Source of the DNA: Phascolarctobacterium sp.
GTDB taxonomy: Bacteria > Bacillota > Negativicutes > Acidaminococcales > Acidaminococcaceae
DNA length: 64,000 nucleotides
Direction of reading: 5' to 3'
NCBI GenBank assembly: GCA_003150755.1
Contig: QAMT01000005.1
Span: 73,038-137,037 of the forward strand
Shown here: positions 17,551 through 24,763 of the stretch, piece after piece
Position numbering within the stretch: the stretch's first letter is position 1
Layout: each line of letters begins with the position of its first letter
The notes under the pieces: model-generated
The model's input: only the letters and a program-made list of their open reading frames with translations
Databases searched by the model: none
What the model was told of the DNA's origin: nothing
Position numbers and translations under genes: made by a program

Positions 17551-18822
17551 TTAGTATTCTTTAAATTCAAACACCATGTCGCGGATGCGCACCGTCTGCC
17601 CTTCAACAATGCCGGCTTCTTTCAAGGCATCGTCAATTTTCAGGCTCTTCCAGATAAGCTGGAAACGATACAATGCTTCGTCATTGTCAAAATTCGTCAT
17701 TGCTACAAGGCGTTCGATATTTTTGCCGCGTACTTCAAAATCAGTATCGTTGCCGGGCACGATTTCAAAGCTGTCCGGGTCAATTTCTTCTACCAGATTG
17801 CTTTCATCGTCCTCATCTTCCGGCACAAAGTCCTGCAGCATTTCGTAAGCCTTGTACATCAAAGCCTGCAAGCCTTCGCCGGAAGCCGCCGATACCGGCA
17901 TAATCTCAAAGCCTTTGGCTTCCACATATTCTTTTACGCGCTCAAAGTTTTCCTTGCCTTCCGGCAGGTCCATTTTATTGGCAACCACAAGCTGCCTGCG
18001 GCGCGCCAGCTTATCGCTGTATTCTTTAAGTTCAAAATTGATTTTTTCAAAATCGTCAATCGGGTCGCGCCCGTCCGTGCCGGATACGTCAAGCACATGC
18101 AGCAGGACTTTGGTGCGTTCTACATGGCGCAAAAAGTCATAACCAAGGCCAACGCCCTGATGAGCGCCTTCGATAAGGCCCGGGATATCTGCCAGCACAA
18201 AACTGCGCTCGGTATCGATGCGTACCACGCCCAAAACCGGGGTCAGCGTGGTAAAATGGTAAGCCGCAATTTCCGGCCTTGCCGCCGATACCTGGGCAAT
18301 AATGCTGCTTTTGCCTACGCTGGGGTAACCTACAAGGCCAACATCCGCCAGCAGTTTAAGCTCCAGTTTAACCCAGCGGTTTTCGCCCGGCTCGCCTTTT
18401 TCGGCAAACGTCGGCGCACGGTTGGTCGCCGTAGCATAGCAGGCATTGCCCTTGCCGCCGCGTCCGCCCTTGGCAACAACGTATTCCTGGCCGTCCTCAA
18501 CCAGATCAGCCAGGCGCACGCCCGTTGCATCGTCGCGCACCAGCGTGCCCATCGGCACCTTTACAATAACGTCATCGGCCCTGTGGCCCGTGCAGTTGCT
18601 GTTGCCGCCCTGCCCGCCGCGTTTGGCCACAAATTTACGTTTATAACGGAAGTCAATCAGCGTGTTCAGATTTTTGTCCGCGCGCAGGATTACACTGCCG
18701 CCGCGTCCGCCGTTGCCGCCGTTCGGGCCGCCCTTTTCTACAAATTTTTCCCTGCGGAAGCTGCTCATGCCGTCTCCGCCAGCACCAGCTTCCACATAAA
18801 TTCTTGCTCTGTCAATAAACAT
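17551..18822 (-). CDS. obg: Obg/CgtA ribosome-assembly GTPase
   Basis: Essential GTPase for 50S subunit assembly and stress signalling. The N-terminal glycine-rich Obg fold (about residues 1-158) has GGDGMSSFRREKF and repeated GG patterns. The G domain shows G1 GYPSVGKSS, G3 DIPGLIEGAH, G4 NKMDLPE and G5 SAASGEG. A C-terminal OCT domain follows (about 340-423), typical of Firmicutes. The ATG at 18822 follows AGGAGA with a seven-base gap; seven extra upstream codons lack such a site. It is the first gene of obg-proB-proA. Confidence 0.96.
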   Translation of the reverse strand: MFIDRARIYVEAGAGGDGMSSFRREKFVEKGGPNGGNGGRGGSVILRADKNLNTLIDFRYKRKFVAKRGGQGGNSNCTGHRADDVIVKVPMGTLVRDDATGVRLADLVEDGQEYVVAKGGRGGKGNACYATATNRAPTFAEKGEPGENRWVKLELKLLADVGLVGYPSVGKSSIIAQVSAARPEIAAYHFTTLTPVLGVVRIDTERSFVLADIPGLIEGAHQGVGLGYDFLRHVERTKVLLHVLDVSGTDGRDPIDDFEKINFELKEYSDKLARRRQLVVANKMDLPEGKENFERVKEYVEAKGFEIMPVSAASGEGLQALMYKAYEMLQDFVPEDEDDESNLVEEIDPDSFEIVPGNDTDFEVRGKNIERLVAMTNFDNDEALYRFQLIWKSLKIDDALKEAGIVEGQTVRIRDMVFEFKEY

Positions 18823-18871
18823 TATAAAATCTCCTGTATCCAAGGCAAACTAATGCCAATTATATACTATT

Positions 18872-18901
18872 ATTATACCCCAAGCCTGCTAACTTAGGCA
18901 A
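18872..18901 (-). promoter_or_regulatory. Promoter of the obg-proBA operon
   Basis: TTGCCT-N18-TATAAT on the minus strand, 50 bases ahead of the obg start and directly past the SGNH hydrolase stop. Confidence 0.6.
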
Positions 18902-18902
18902 A

Positions 18903-19448
18903 TCATTTGCCGTGCAGCCACTCCGCCAGAAGCTGCGAAGCAAACATGCCCAGCTTTTTATAAGTAGCTATCGTCGGGTGGATGCCGTCAAAATACGCTG
19001 CCTGCAATTCCCTGTCGCTCAAACCAACAGCATCCTGCAAATCCAGCAAAAATACTTTGCCTTCAAGCTCCAGCTTGATGCGCCGGCGCAATAGCTCTAT
19101 CTGCGCATTGTAGTCGTCATCCGCTGCAAACAGCGGCAAAACGATTGCCAGCGGCCATTTTTTAGCGGTGCAGTATTCCAGCGCCTGCTTTAAATCGTCA
19201 ATAATAAACCCCTGCGGGCGGCGGTTTAAAATATCGTTAGCGCCTCCCCACAGCAAAATGCCTTCCGTGCGCTCCGGCAGATACATATTTTTCAGGCGGT
19301 ACACAATATCATCGCAGCAATCGCCGCATACGCCGTAGTTAAGCATTGTTACACCGGTTTCCGCCTGCACCTCCGCAATCCACGATTCCTTCGGGCCATA
19401 CGGAAAACCAAAAATCAAAGAATCGCCAAAACAGGCAACTGTACGCAT
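18903..19448 (-). CDS. SGNH/GDSL-family hydrolase
   Basis: Small cytoplasmic esterase-type enzyme, substrate unknown. Block I FGDSLIFG carries the nucleophile S10, block II has YGVCGDCCDD, block III GGANDIL provides the asparagine, and block V DGIHPT gives the Asp-His pair. No signal peptide is seen. Length 181 aa is normal for arylesterase/TesA-like members. An AAAGGAG site precedes the start. It reads toward the obg operon but the latter has its own promoter. Confidence 0.88.
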   Translation of the reverse strand: MRTVACFGDSLIFGFPYGPKESWIAEVQAETGVTMLNYGVCGDCCDDIVYRLKNMYLPERTEGILLWGGANDILNRRPQGFIIDDLKQALEYCTAKKWPLAIVLPLFAADDDYNAQIELLRRRIKLELEGKVFLLDLQDAVGLSDRELQAAYFDGIHPTIATYKKLGMFASQLLAEWLHGK

Positions 19449-19518
19449 AGTTTTTCTCCTTTAATCAGTCTGCTTGCGTGCTTTCTTATTAACTTAAATT
19501 TTACCAAATTTCCTGTCT

Positions 19519-19541
19519 TTTTTCGATTATAAATCGAAAAA
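19519..19541. repeat. AT-rich perfect hairpin downstream of the LysR gene
   Basis: Arms TTTTTCGATT and AATCGAAAAA with a 3-base loop. It could act as a weak terminator for the LysR gene, but there is no following T-run. Confidence 0.45.
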
Positions 19542-19603
19542 CTTTCTGCTTTTTGTAATTTTATCTACTGCTAGCCGAAGAACTTTCTGTTTTTTAGTTT
19601 TAT
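19535..19603. repeat. Imperfect direct repeat, two copies
   Basis: Two near-identical stretches at about 19535-19564 and 19576-19603, both with CGAARAACTTTCTG then a T-rich run ending TTTTAT. They lie between the LysR stop and the SGNH gene. Function not clear. Confidence 0.5.
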
Positions 19604-19624
19604 AGGCTATCAAGCGGTAAAATT

Positions 19625-20509
19625 TTAAAGGTTATTTTCAAACGTCTTTTGCAGTTCTTCAATAAAACGCGCGGCAATCGGCGTAAAAACCTGCCGTTTT
19701 TTCCAGATGATAAACATTTCCGTACCCAGTTCCGGCTGCAAAGGACGGAATACCAATCCGCTTGCCGGGCTTGTATCGACAAGATGCGCAAAAGTCAATA
19801 AATAGCCCAGCCCTTCACGCGCAAAAACCGAAGCATTATACGCAAGGCGGAACGAACCTTCCAGCGTAAGCTGATTGATTTTATCGCCGCACCACCGCTG
19901 CAAATCGTTATGCCAGCCCTGCTCCGAGCAAAACAGCGGCAACCCGATAAGGTCATCAAAAGCGATATATTCTTTAGCTGCAAGTGCGCTGCCCGCCGGC
20001 ATAACCAGCCCCCATTTATCGCCCTCCGGCATTTTCAGTACATTGTATTTTACATAATCCGGCGCTTCCACAATAACGGCAAAATCAAGCAGCCCCTTGT
20101 CCAGTTTTTCTGTAACCTGCTCCGTATCGCCGCTGGTAATATGATAATGAAAGGCAGGGTAACGCTTTTTAAAATTTTTGATAACGCCTGCCAGGTGCCG
20201 CATCTGATACGATTCTGCACAGCCGAAATAAATATTGCCGCCGATAACGTCATCCATGGCAGAAAACTCTGCCGTTATTTTATCGGCCATAGCCAGCAAA
20301 TCTTCGGCGCGCTTGCGCAGCAGCATGCCTTCTTCCGTCAGCTCAATAGAAAAACTGTGGCGGATAAACAGTTTTTTGCCAAGTTCTTCTTCCAAACCTT
20401 TTAACTGCTTGGAGAGCGTAGACTGCGAAATGTGCAGCCGTTCAGCCGTTTTGGACATGTTTTCTTCACGCGCGGTTTCCAAAAAATAGCGCAGGGTTCT
20501 TATTTCCAT
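19625..20509 (-). CDS. LysR-family transcriptional regulator
   Basis: Regulator with an N-terminal winged helix-turn-helix (about residues 1-60: LRYFLETAREENMSKTAERLHISQSTLSKQLKGLEEELG) and a periplasmic-binding-protein-like effector domain (about 90-290). Length 294 aa is standard. It is divergent from the 77-aa protein and alpha/beta hydrolase genes, the classic LysR arrangement, so those are the likely targets. A 16-bp perfect palindrome lies in the shared control region. The effector is unknown. The start follows GGAGG. Confidence 0.92.
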   Translation of the reverse strand: MEIRTLRYFLETAREENMSKTAERLHISQSTLSKQLKGLEEELGKKLFIRHSFSIELTEEGMLLRKRAEDLLAMADKITAEFSAMDDVIGGNIYFGCAESYQMRHLAGVIKNFKKRYPAFHYHITSGDTEQVTEKLDKGLLDFAVIVEAPDYVKYNVLKMPEGDKWGLVMPAGSALAAKEYIAFDDLIGLPLFCSEQGWHNDLQRWCGDKINQLTLEGSFRLAYNASVFAREGLGYLLTFAHLVDTSPASGLVFRPLQPELGTEMFIIWKKRQVFTPIAARFIEELQKTFENNL

Positions 20510-20528
20510 AACATTAACCTCCGCTTTT

Positions 20529-20608
20529 ATTATAGCATGAATTGAATTTATTTCATATCATGATATGATTTTTAACCATTAGCGCATTCATACGCTGCAC
20601 GCTATAAT
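20529..20608. promoter_or_regulatory. Divergent control region between the LysR gene and the hydrolase operon
   Basis: Contains TATAAT facing the LysR gene (20529-20534, minus), a perfect 16-bp palindrome TCATATCATGATATGA at 20553-20568, and TATAAT facing the small-protein/hydrolase genes (20603-20608, plus). Neither -10 has a good -35, as expected where an activator is needed. The palindrome overlaps the place of the LysR -35, consistent with autoregulation (inference). Confidence 0.6.
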
Positions 20609-20632
20609 AAAAACAGAAACGAGGTACAGAAA

Positions 20633-20866
20633 ATGAAACAGTTAAGCATCTCCGACTATGCACGCGAACTGCAGGAGCTTGGCTGCACCGGCGAAACTGC
20701 TGCGGAAATTTTAAATCTGCTAAGGCAGAACCAATACGAAGCCGCATCAGCACTGCTGAAACGCCATAAGCAGCAGCTTCTCGCCGAGCTGCATAACGCC
20801 GGGCAAAAGGTAGACCTGCTGGATTTTCTGCTCTACCAGATTAAAAACCATCCCCACAACGATTAA
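20633..20866 (+). CDS. 77-aa helical protein of unknown function, LysR-divergent
   Basis: Not recognised as a known family. The product is mostly predicted helix: ISDYARELQELGCTGETAAEILNLLRQNQ, then a second helix LLKRHKQQLLAELHNAGQKVDLLDFLLYQI. There is no signal peptide or membrane segment, so it is cytoplasmic. A GAGG site sits upstream of the start. The next gene, a secreted hydrolase, starts 16 bases after its stop, so they probably share one message. It might be a partner or local regulator for that operon (inference). Confidence 0.72.
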   Translation: MKQLSISDYARELQELGCTGETAAEILNLLRQNQYEAASALLKRHKQQLLAELHNAGQKVDLLDFLLYQIKNHPHND

Positions 20867-20882
20867 CGAAAGGATGACAAGC

Positions 20883-22022
20883 ATGAAAAAGAAACTTTTA
20901 CCTCTTTTAGGCCTGTCGCTGCTGCTTTGCACCGGCCTTGGCACCGCTTACGCGGACAGCGCCGCACAAAACGCAGCACCGGCAAATATCAGCGCCAGCA
21001 CAGAAAGGACAGATTTGAAAATGGCACCGAAAGAACAGCTTAATTTAACTAAAGAATGGGACAAAACCTTTGCCCAGAGCGATAAAGTAAACCACAGCAA
21101 AGTAACCTTTGTCAACCGCTACGGCATTACGCTGGCAGCAGATATGTATGTACCCAAAAATGCAGAAGGGAAACTGCCTGCCATTGCAGTCTGCGGCCCT
21201 TTCGGCGCAGTTAAGGAGCAGGCTTCCGGCCTTTATGCGCAAACCATGGCAGAACGCGGCTTTTTAACCATCGCGTTTGACCCTTCCTTTACCGGTGAAA
21301 GCGGCGGCCACCCGCGTTATATGGCTTCGCCCGACATTAACACCGAAGATTTTCAGGCTGCCATTGACTTTTTAAGCACCAACGAAATGGTTGACCCCGA
21401 CAAAATCGGCATCATCGGTATTTGCGGCTGGGGCGGCATGGCACTAAACACTGCGGCGCTTGACACACGCATTAAAGCAACCAGCGCTATTACCATGTAT
21501 GACATGGCGCGTGTAAACACCAACGGTTATTTTGACAGTGAAAATACCGCCGATGCGCGCTACGCCAAACGCCAGGCACTTAACGCCCAGCGCACGGCAG
21601 ACTATAAAAACGGCAGCTATACCCTTGCCGGCGGTGTTGTTGACCCGCTGCCTGCTGACGCACCGTTTTTTGTTAAGGATTATTACGATTATTACAAAAC
21701 CGAGCGCGGTTATCATCCTCGTTCCTTAAACTCCAACGGCGGCTGGAATGTAATCGGCTGCATTAGCTTTTTAAATCAGCCCATACTTGCCTACACCAAC
21801 GAAATCCGCAGCGCCGTGCTGATTATCCACGGCGAAAAGGCACATAGCTGCTACTTCAGCCGCGATGCTTATAAAAATATGATTGACGGCAACCCCTACA
21901 CCGATAACAAAGAACTGATGATTATCCCCAATGCCGTACACACCGATTTATATGACGGCGGCGATAAAAACTACATTCCGTTTGATAAACTTGAAAGCTT
22001 CTTTAAAAAATATTTAAAATAA
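20883..22022 (+). CDS. Secreted alpha/beta hydrolase (YcjY / dienelactone-hydrolase-like)
   Basis: Exported alpha/beta-fold hydrolase, substrate unknown. A clear signal peptide (MKKKLLPLLGLSLLL... ending AYA) is followed by the fold from about residue 70 (VTFVNRYGITLAADMYVP). The nucleophile elbow reads GIIGICGWGG, that is a cysteine in the GxCxxGG form found in YcjY-like proteins, not a serine. Late residues IPNAVHTDLYD give the catalytic histidine, and an aspartate or glutamate in VLIIHGEKAH is in the acid position. The start at 20883 has AAAGG eight bases upstream. The gene is followed by a strong terminator and divergent from a LysR regulator. Confidence 0.88.
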   Translation: MKKKLLPLLGLSLLLCTGLGTAYADSAAQNAAPANISASTERTDLKMAPKEQLNLTKEWDKTFAQSDKVNHSKVTFVNRYGITLAADMYVPKNAEGKLPAIAVCGPFGAVKEQASGLYAQTMAERGFLTIAFDPSFTGESGGHPRYMASPDINTEDFQAAIDFLSTNEMVDPDKIGIIGICGWGGMALNTAALDTRIKATSAITMYDMARVNTNGYFDSENTADARYAKRQALNAQRTADYKNGSYTLAGGVVDPLPADAPFFVKDYYDYYKTERGYHPRSLNSNGGWNVIGCISFLNQPILAYTNEIRSAVLIIHGEKAHSCYFSRDAYKNMIDGNPYTDNKELMIIPNAVHTDLYDGGDKNYIPFDKLESFFKKYLK

Positions 22023-22035
22023 GCCTGGTAAAGTT

Positions 22036-22070
22036 AAAAGCCTGCTTCAAACCAATGAAGCAGGCTTTTT
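22036..22070 (+). terminator. Rho-independent terminator after the alpha/beta hydrolase
   Basis: Stem AAGCCTGCTTC / GAAGCAGGCTT with a short loop and a T-run, 14 bases past the stop. It also separates this gene from the convergent ridA. Confidence 0.88.
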
Positions 22071-22086
22071 GCATATAAAGCTGTTT

Positions 22087-22455
22087 TTATTTTACAGCAA
22101 TTACTTCAATCTCGCACAGCACGCCTTTAGGAATTGCCTTTACTGCAACACAGCTGCGTGCCGGTTTGCCGGTAAAGTATTTGGCATAAACTTCGTTAAA
22201 TGCGGCAAAATCAGCCATGTCTGCCAAAAAGCAGGTAGTTTTGACTACATTGGTATAATCAAGGCCTGCTTCTGCTAAAATAGCGCCGACGTTTTTGCAG
22301 CTTTGTTCTGCCTGGGCTGTAATGCCTTCCGGCACTTCACCGGTTGCCGGGTCAACAGGAATCTGCCCCGAGGCAAAAATAAAATTGCCAACTTCCATTG
22401 CCTGAGAATACGGCCCGATAGCGGCAGGCGCTTTTTCGGTATTGATAACTTTCAT
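22087..22455 (-). CDS. ridA: RidA-family 2-iminobutanoate/2-iminopropanoate deaminase
   Basis: Small trimeric enzyme that hydrolyses reactive enamine/imine intermediates released by pyridoxal-phosphate enzymes. Family motifs are complete: APAAIGPYSQA at the N-terminus, FASGQIPVDP, the arginine in KPARSCVAVKAIPKGVL and CEIEVIA at the C-terminus. Length 122 aa is normal. The ATG at 22455 has GGAGG seven bases upstream; the six-codon longer frame starts on the ribosome site. It has its own promoter just upstream. Confidence 0.94.
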   Translation of the reverse strand: MKVINTEKAPAAIGPYSQAMEVGNFIFASGQIPVDPATGEVPEGITAQAEQSCKNVGAILAEAGLDYTNVVKTTCFLADMADFAAFNEVYAKYFTGKPARSCVAVKAIPKGVLCEIEVIAVK

Positions 22456-22487
22456 CTTGAACCCTCCTAACAAAAATCTTTATTTAA

Positions 22488-22516
22488 AGTATATCAGCAA
22501 AATGCTTTTTATGCAA
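22488..22516 (-). promoter_or_regulatory. Promoter of ridA
   Basis: TTGCAT-N17-TATACT on the minus strand, 33 bases ahead of the ridA start, so ridA does not depend on the riboswitch RNA further upstream. Confidence 0.65.
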
Positions 22517-22529
22517 AACTGCTTTGCCC

Positions 22530-22563
22530 GGGAAATAAAACAGCCGCCGTTTGCCGCGGCGGC
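22530..22563 (-). terminator. Second terminator-like hairpin in the ridA upstream region
   Basis: Minus-strand stem GCCGCCG / CGGCGGC followed by TGTTTTATTT. It lies between the riboswitch terminator and the ridA promoter. No gene ends just before it. A further hairpin (GCAGCA / TGCTGC) is directly upstream. Confidence 0.6.
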
Positions 22564-22685
22564 CAAAGCAGCACGGCGCACCCCAACGCATGCTGCAAGA
22601 GGAATAGAGAATGAGCATTTGAGAATATAAATGAACTGATATTTTAAATTCAACCAATATTCCGCCCTGCAAAAGAACAAGTAAG

Positions 22686-22722
22686 CTAAAAACCCGTCTT
22701 TCCAAAAACGGAAAGACGGGTT
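22686..22722 (-). terminator. Terminator of the cobalamin-type riboswitch
   Basis: Very strong minus-strand stem AACCCGTCTTTCC / GGAAAGACGGGTT followed by TTTAGC. It follows the aptamer after about 30 bases and is the likely expression platform. Confidence 0.85.
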
Positions 22723-22741
22723 CAAATGTTATTCAATCAAA

Positions 22742-22925
22742 GGGCCCTGCCACTCTCACATAACAAAGCCGGTTGGTGAGTAAACATCTCCTTCCTGTCT
22801 CCCGCAGGTCAAGCAGTGATGCTTATACAGGCTGCGCGCTCGGCTTCGGCTTTTATTGCCGTTACGGCGACGGGATCGCATCGGATTTGCACCGATAAAC
22901 ATTTAAACAAATTTCGTACCTGTAC
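22742..22925 (-). ncRNA. Cobalamin-type riboswitch (no gene directly downstream)
   Basis: On the minus strand the core reads GGTGCAAATCCG, then CGATCCCGTCGCCGTAA, matching the conserved B12-box segments GGTG..AATCC and CCCGC..CTGTAA. It is followed by CACTG, then GGAAGG inside a helix closed by GCATC / GATGT, and ends with ACCGGC near a TTTGTTA stretch, the same order as in cobalamin riboswitches. The 5' part is unusual: it has a 9-bp inverted repeat (TTTCGTAC type) in place of a clear AGGGAA segment. A perfect promoter lies upstream and a strong terminator downstream. The next gene, ridA, is about 230 bases further on and has its own promoter. Ligand and function need testing. Confidence 0.7.
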
Positions 22926-22947
22926 GAAATATTGATTTGTTGCCCTA

Positions 22948-22976
22948 ATTATAACTATTCCTAATAACGTTGTCAA
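22948..22976 (-). promoter_or_regulatory. Consensus promoter of the cobalamin-type RNA
   Basis: Exact TTGACA-N17-TATAAT on the minus strand, downstream of the AbrB-like gene. The RNA would start near 22941, about 15 bases before the first aptamer helix. Confidence 0.85.
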
Positions 22977-23033
22977 GCCTTTTGGTAAAAATTTACCGTT
23001 TTTATTTTTGCGTTAACAGTTACTATTTAGGTT

Positions 23034-24080
23034 TTATTTATCTTTAAAATACCACATCAAACCAAAAGGAACTGTAACATTTAAAATAATCATGCGCACC
23101 AGCTGATAGGTTAAAATTATCGAAACATTTTCGCCCATGCTCATGCCTGCCAGGCACATTTCGGCAATGCCGCCGGGAGCCATGGCTAAAAAGGCAGTAA
23201 TGATAGAAAAGCCATAAATACCGGACAGATAATAAGCCATGCCAATGCTGACTGCAATGATAATTAGAATGCCGGTAATGATAAACGGCATCAGTTTGGC
23301 AGTTTCTTTAATGCGCACTGGGTCAAGCAGCATACCCATGTAAAGGCCGATGCTTATTTGCGCTACCATCATCAGCGGGTCGGGCACAGGCTGCAAATTA
23401 CCAAAAAAGTAAGAGCAGGCCGAAGCCGCCAGAATCGGCCCGAGCAGGCGCGGCGTAGGTACATGCAGCTTTTCAAGCACAAATGCGCCCACTGCTGCAA
23501 TCGGCACAAGCCACAGCCAGCTATGCCCGGCTACCGTCTCCGGCAGTAAAACCGTGTCTTTAATTTCTGCACCAAGGCCATGCACCACCAAAAACGGCAC
23601 AATTATTATCGCGCCCATCAGACGCAGCGTCTGCATTACCATTACTGCACTGAAATCAACGCGCGGGTCGCTTTCGCTCATCAAAAGCATCTGCGTCATA
23701 CCGCCGGGCAAACAACCCATAACGCAGCTTTGCAAATTGGCATAGCTGTGGCGCGATGTCCACCAGGCAATTATAACGCTTGCGCCTACGCTGACAAACG
23801 TCGCCTCAAACACGCCAAACGCCTGCAAGGAAAGTTCGTGCAGCGTATCTGCCGTAAAATTGCGTCCGATTCCGTAACCAGCAACGCACAGGCCAAGCTC
23901 ACGCCACTGACGCGGCCAGTAAACATCTGCCCCGGCAATTTTAAAAAGCATGGCAGATAAAATGCCGCCCAGCAAAAACGGTATCGGCACAGCCATATAC
24001 TCAAACAGCATGCCTATAAGCATTGCCAGCCCGAACATTATAAATTGCCTTACATGCAGCATGATATAAGTATTGCCCAT
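23034..24080 (-). CDS. AbrB-family inner-membrane protein (AmoA-like duplication family)
   Basis: Membrane protein of about ten helices from the AbrB family, sometimes annotated as ammonia monooxygenase or regulator but really a putative permease. Two related halves each carry a GG motif region: FLLGGILSAMLF with CLPGGMTQMLLM in the first, and LLGPILAASACSYFF with MAPGGIAEMCLAG in the second. Transported substrate unknown. The ATG at 24080 has GGAG nine bases upstream; the five-codon longer frame begins at a GTG. It lies 42 bases after engB on the same strand and may be read from the lon promoter. Confidence 0.85.
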   Translation of the reverse strand: MGNTYIMLHVRQFIMFGLAMLIGMLFEYMAVPIPFLLGGILSAMLFKIAGADVYWPRQWRELGLCVAGYGIGRNFTADTLHELSLQAFGVFEATFVSVGASVIIAWWTSRHSYANLQSCVMGCLPGGMTQMLLMSESDPRVDFSAVMVMQTLRLMGAIIIVPFLVVHGLGAEIKDTVLLPETVAGHSWLWLVPIAAVGAFVLEKLHVPTPRLLGPILAASACSYFFGNLQPVPDPLMMVAQISIGLYMGMLLDPVRIKETAKLMPFIITGILIIIAVSIGMAYYLSGIYGFSIITAFLAMAPGGIAEMCLAGMSMGENVSIILTYQLVRMIILNVTVPFGLMWYFKDK

Positions 24081-24122
24081 AGCGACCAACTCCACACAAC
24101 AAACAAGGCTTTGGGAATTTTA

Positions 24123-24758
24123 TCAGTGGTTTTCCAAAGCAGCCATAATACGGTTGATAAGCTCGCTGCGCATAGTGTTCTGCGTAACGGAATATGTCAT
24201 TATGCGGCTGTCGTCAAGCCCAAGCTCGCGTTTAAACAGCGCCTTTTGCGCCAGCGCCGCATTTTTGGAAAGCTTATCAGCCTTCGTTAAAACAATCTGT
24301 ACATTCAATCCGCAGCCAAGCAGCCAATGATAGCACTCCATGTCGCTTTCCATCGGCTTATGCCGGATATCAATCAGCTGGCAAACCATCGCCAGATTAT
24401 CCGAAGCTGACAGGTATTTGCTGATAAAACCGGACCACAAATCCTTATTGGATTTGCCGGTTTTGGCAAATCCGTAGCCTGGCAAATCAACCAGATAGAA
24501 CTGTGCTGTTTCAGCGCCGCCTTCTACCGTGCGTTTGGCATCCAGCATATAGTAGTTGATAGTCTGTGTTTTGCCCGGTGTTGCACTGACACGCGCCAGC
24601 CCATTGCGGCGGCACAGCGAGTTAATCAGCGACGACTTGCCGACGTTGCTGCGCCCGATAAACGCCGCTTCAATCAGCTGCGGCGACGGGTACTGCTCTG
24701 CCTTTACAGCCGATGTAACAAAGCTTGCGCGTATTATGTCCCAAACTCCTTTATTCAT
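24123..24758 (-). CDS. engB: Ribosome-biogenesis GTPase EngB (YsxC/YihA)
   Basis: Small essential GTPase for late assembly of the large ribosomal subunit. G1 GRSNVGKSSL (about residues 35-44), G2 threonine in SATPGKTQTIN, G3 DLPGYGFAK, G4 TKADKL and G5 YSVTQN are all present. ATG at 24758 sits five bases from the lon stop, with GGAGG inside the end of lon, so the two are coupled; lon-engB is a common Firmicute pairing. A TTG at 24767 is an unlikely start. Confidence 0.95.
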   Translation of the reverse strand: MNKGVWDIIRASFVTSAVKAEQYPSPQLIEAAFIGRSNVGKSSLINSLCRRNGLARVSATPGKTQTINYYMLDAKRTVEGGAETAQFYLVDLPGYGFAKTGKSNKDLWSGFISKYLSASDNLAMVCQLIDIRHKPMESDMECYHWLLGCGLNVQIVLTKADKLSKNAALAQKALFKRELGLDDSRIMTYSVTQNTMRSELINRIMAALENH

Positions 24759-24763
24759 CGCGT

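Noticed and set aside
17538..17609. Longer proB start adding 24 codons
   Set aside because: It overlaps the end of obg and ignores the strong ribosome site in front of the ATG at 17537.
17260..18897. A 545-codon open frame on the plus strand
   Set aside because: It lies opposite proB and obg, which have complete conserved motifs. The plus-strand product has no recognisable domain and its composition is that of an antisense shadow.
22480..22725. Minus-strand frames of 73 and 81 codons upstream of ridA
   Set aside because: They begin inside the riboswitch terminator stem and run through two hairpins and the ridA promoter; no ribosome site and no family match.
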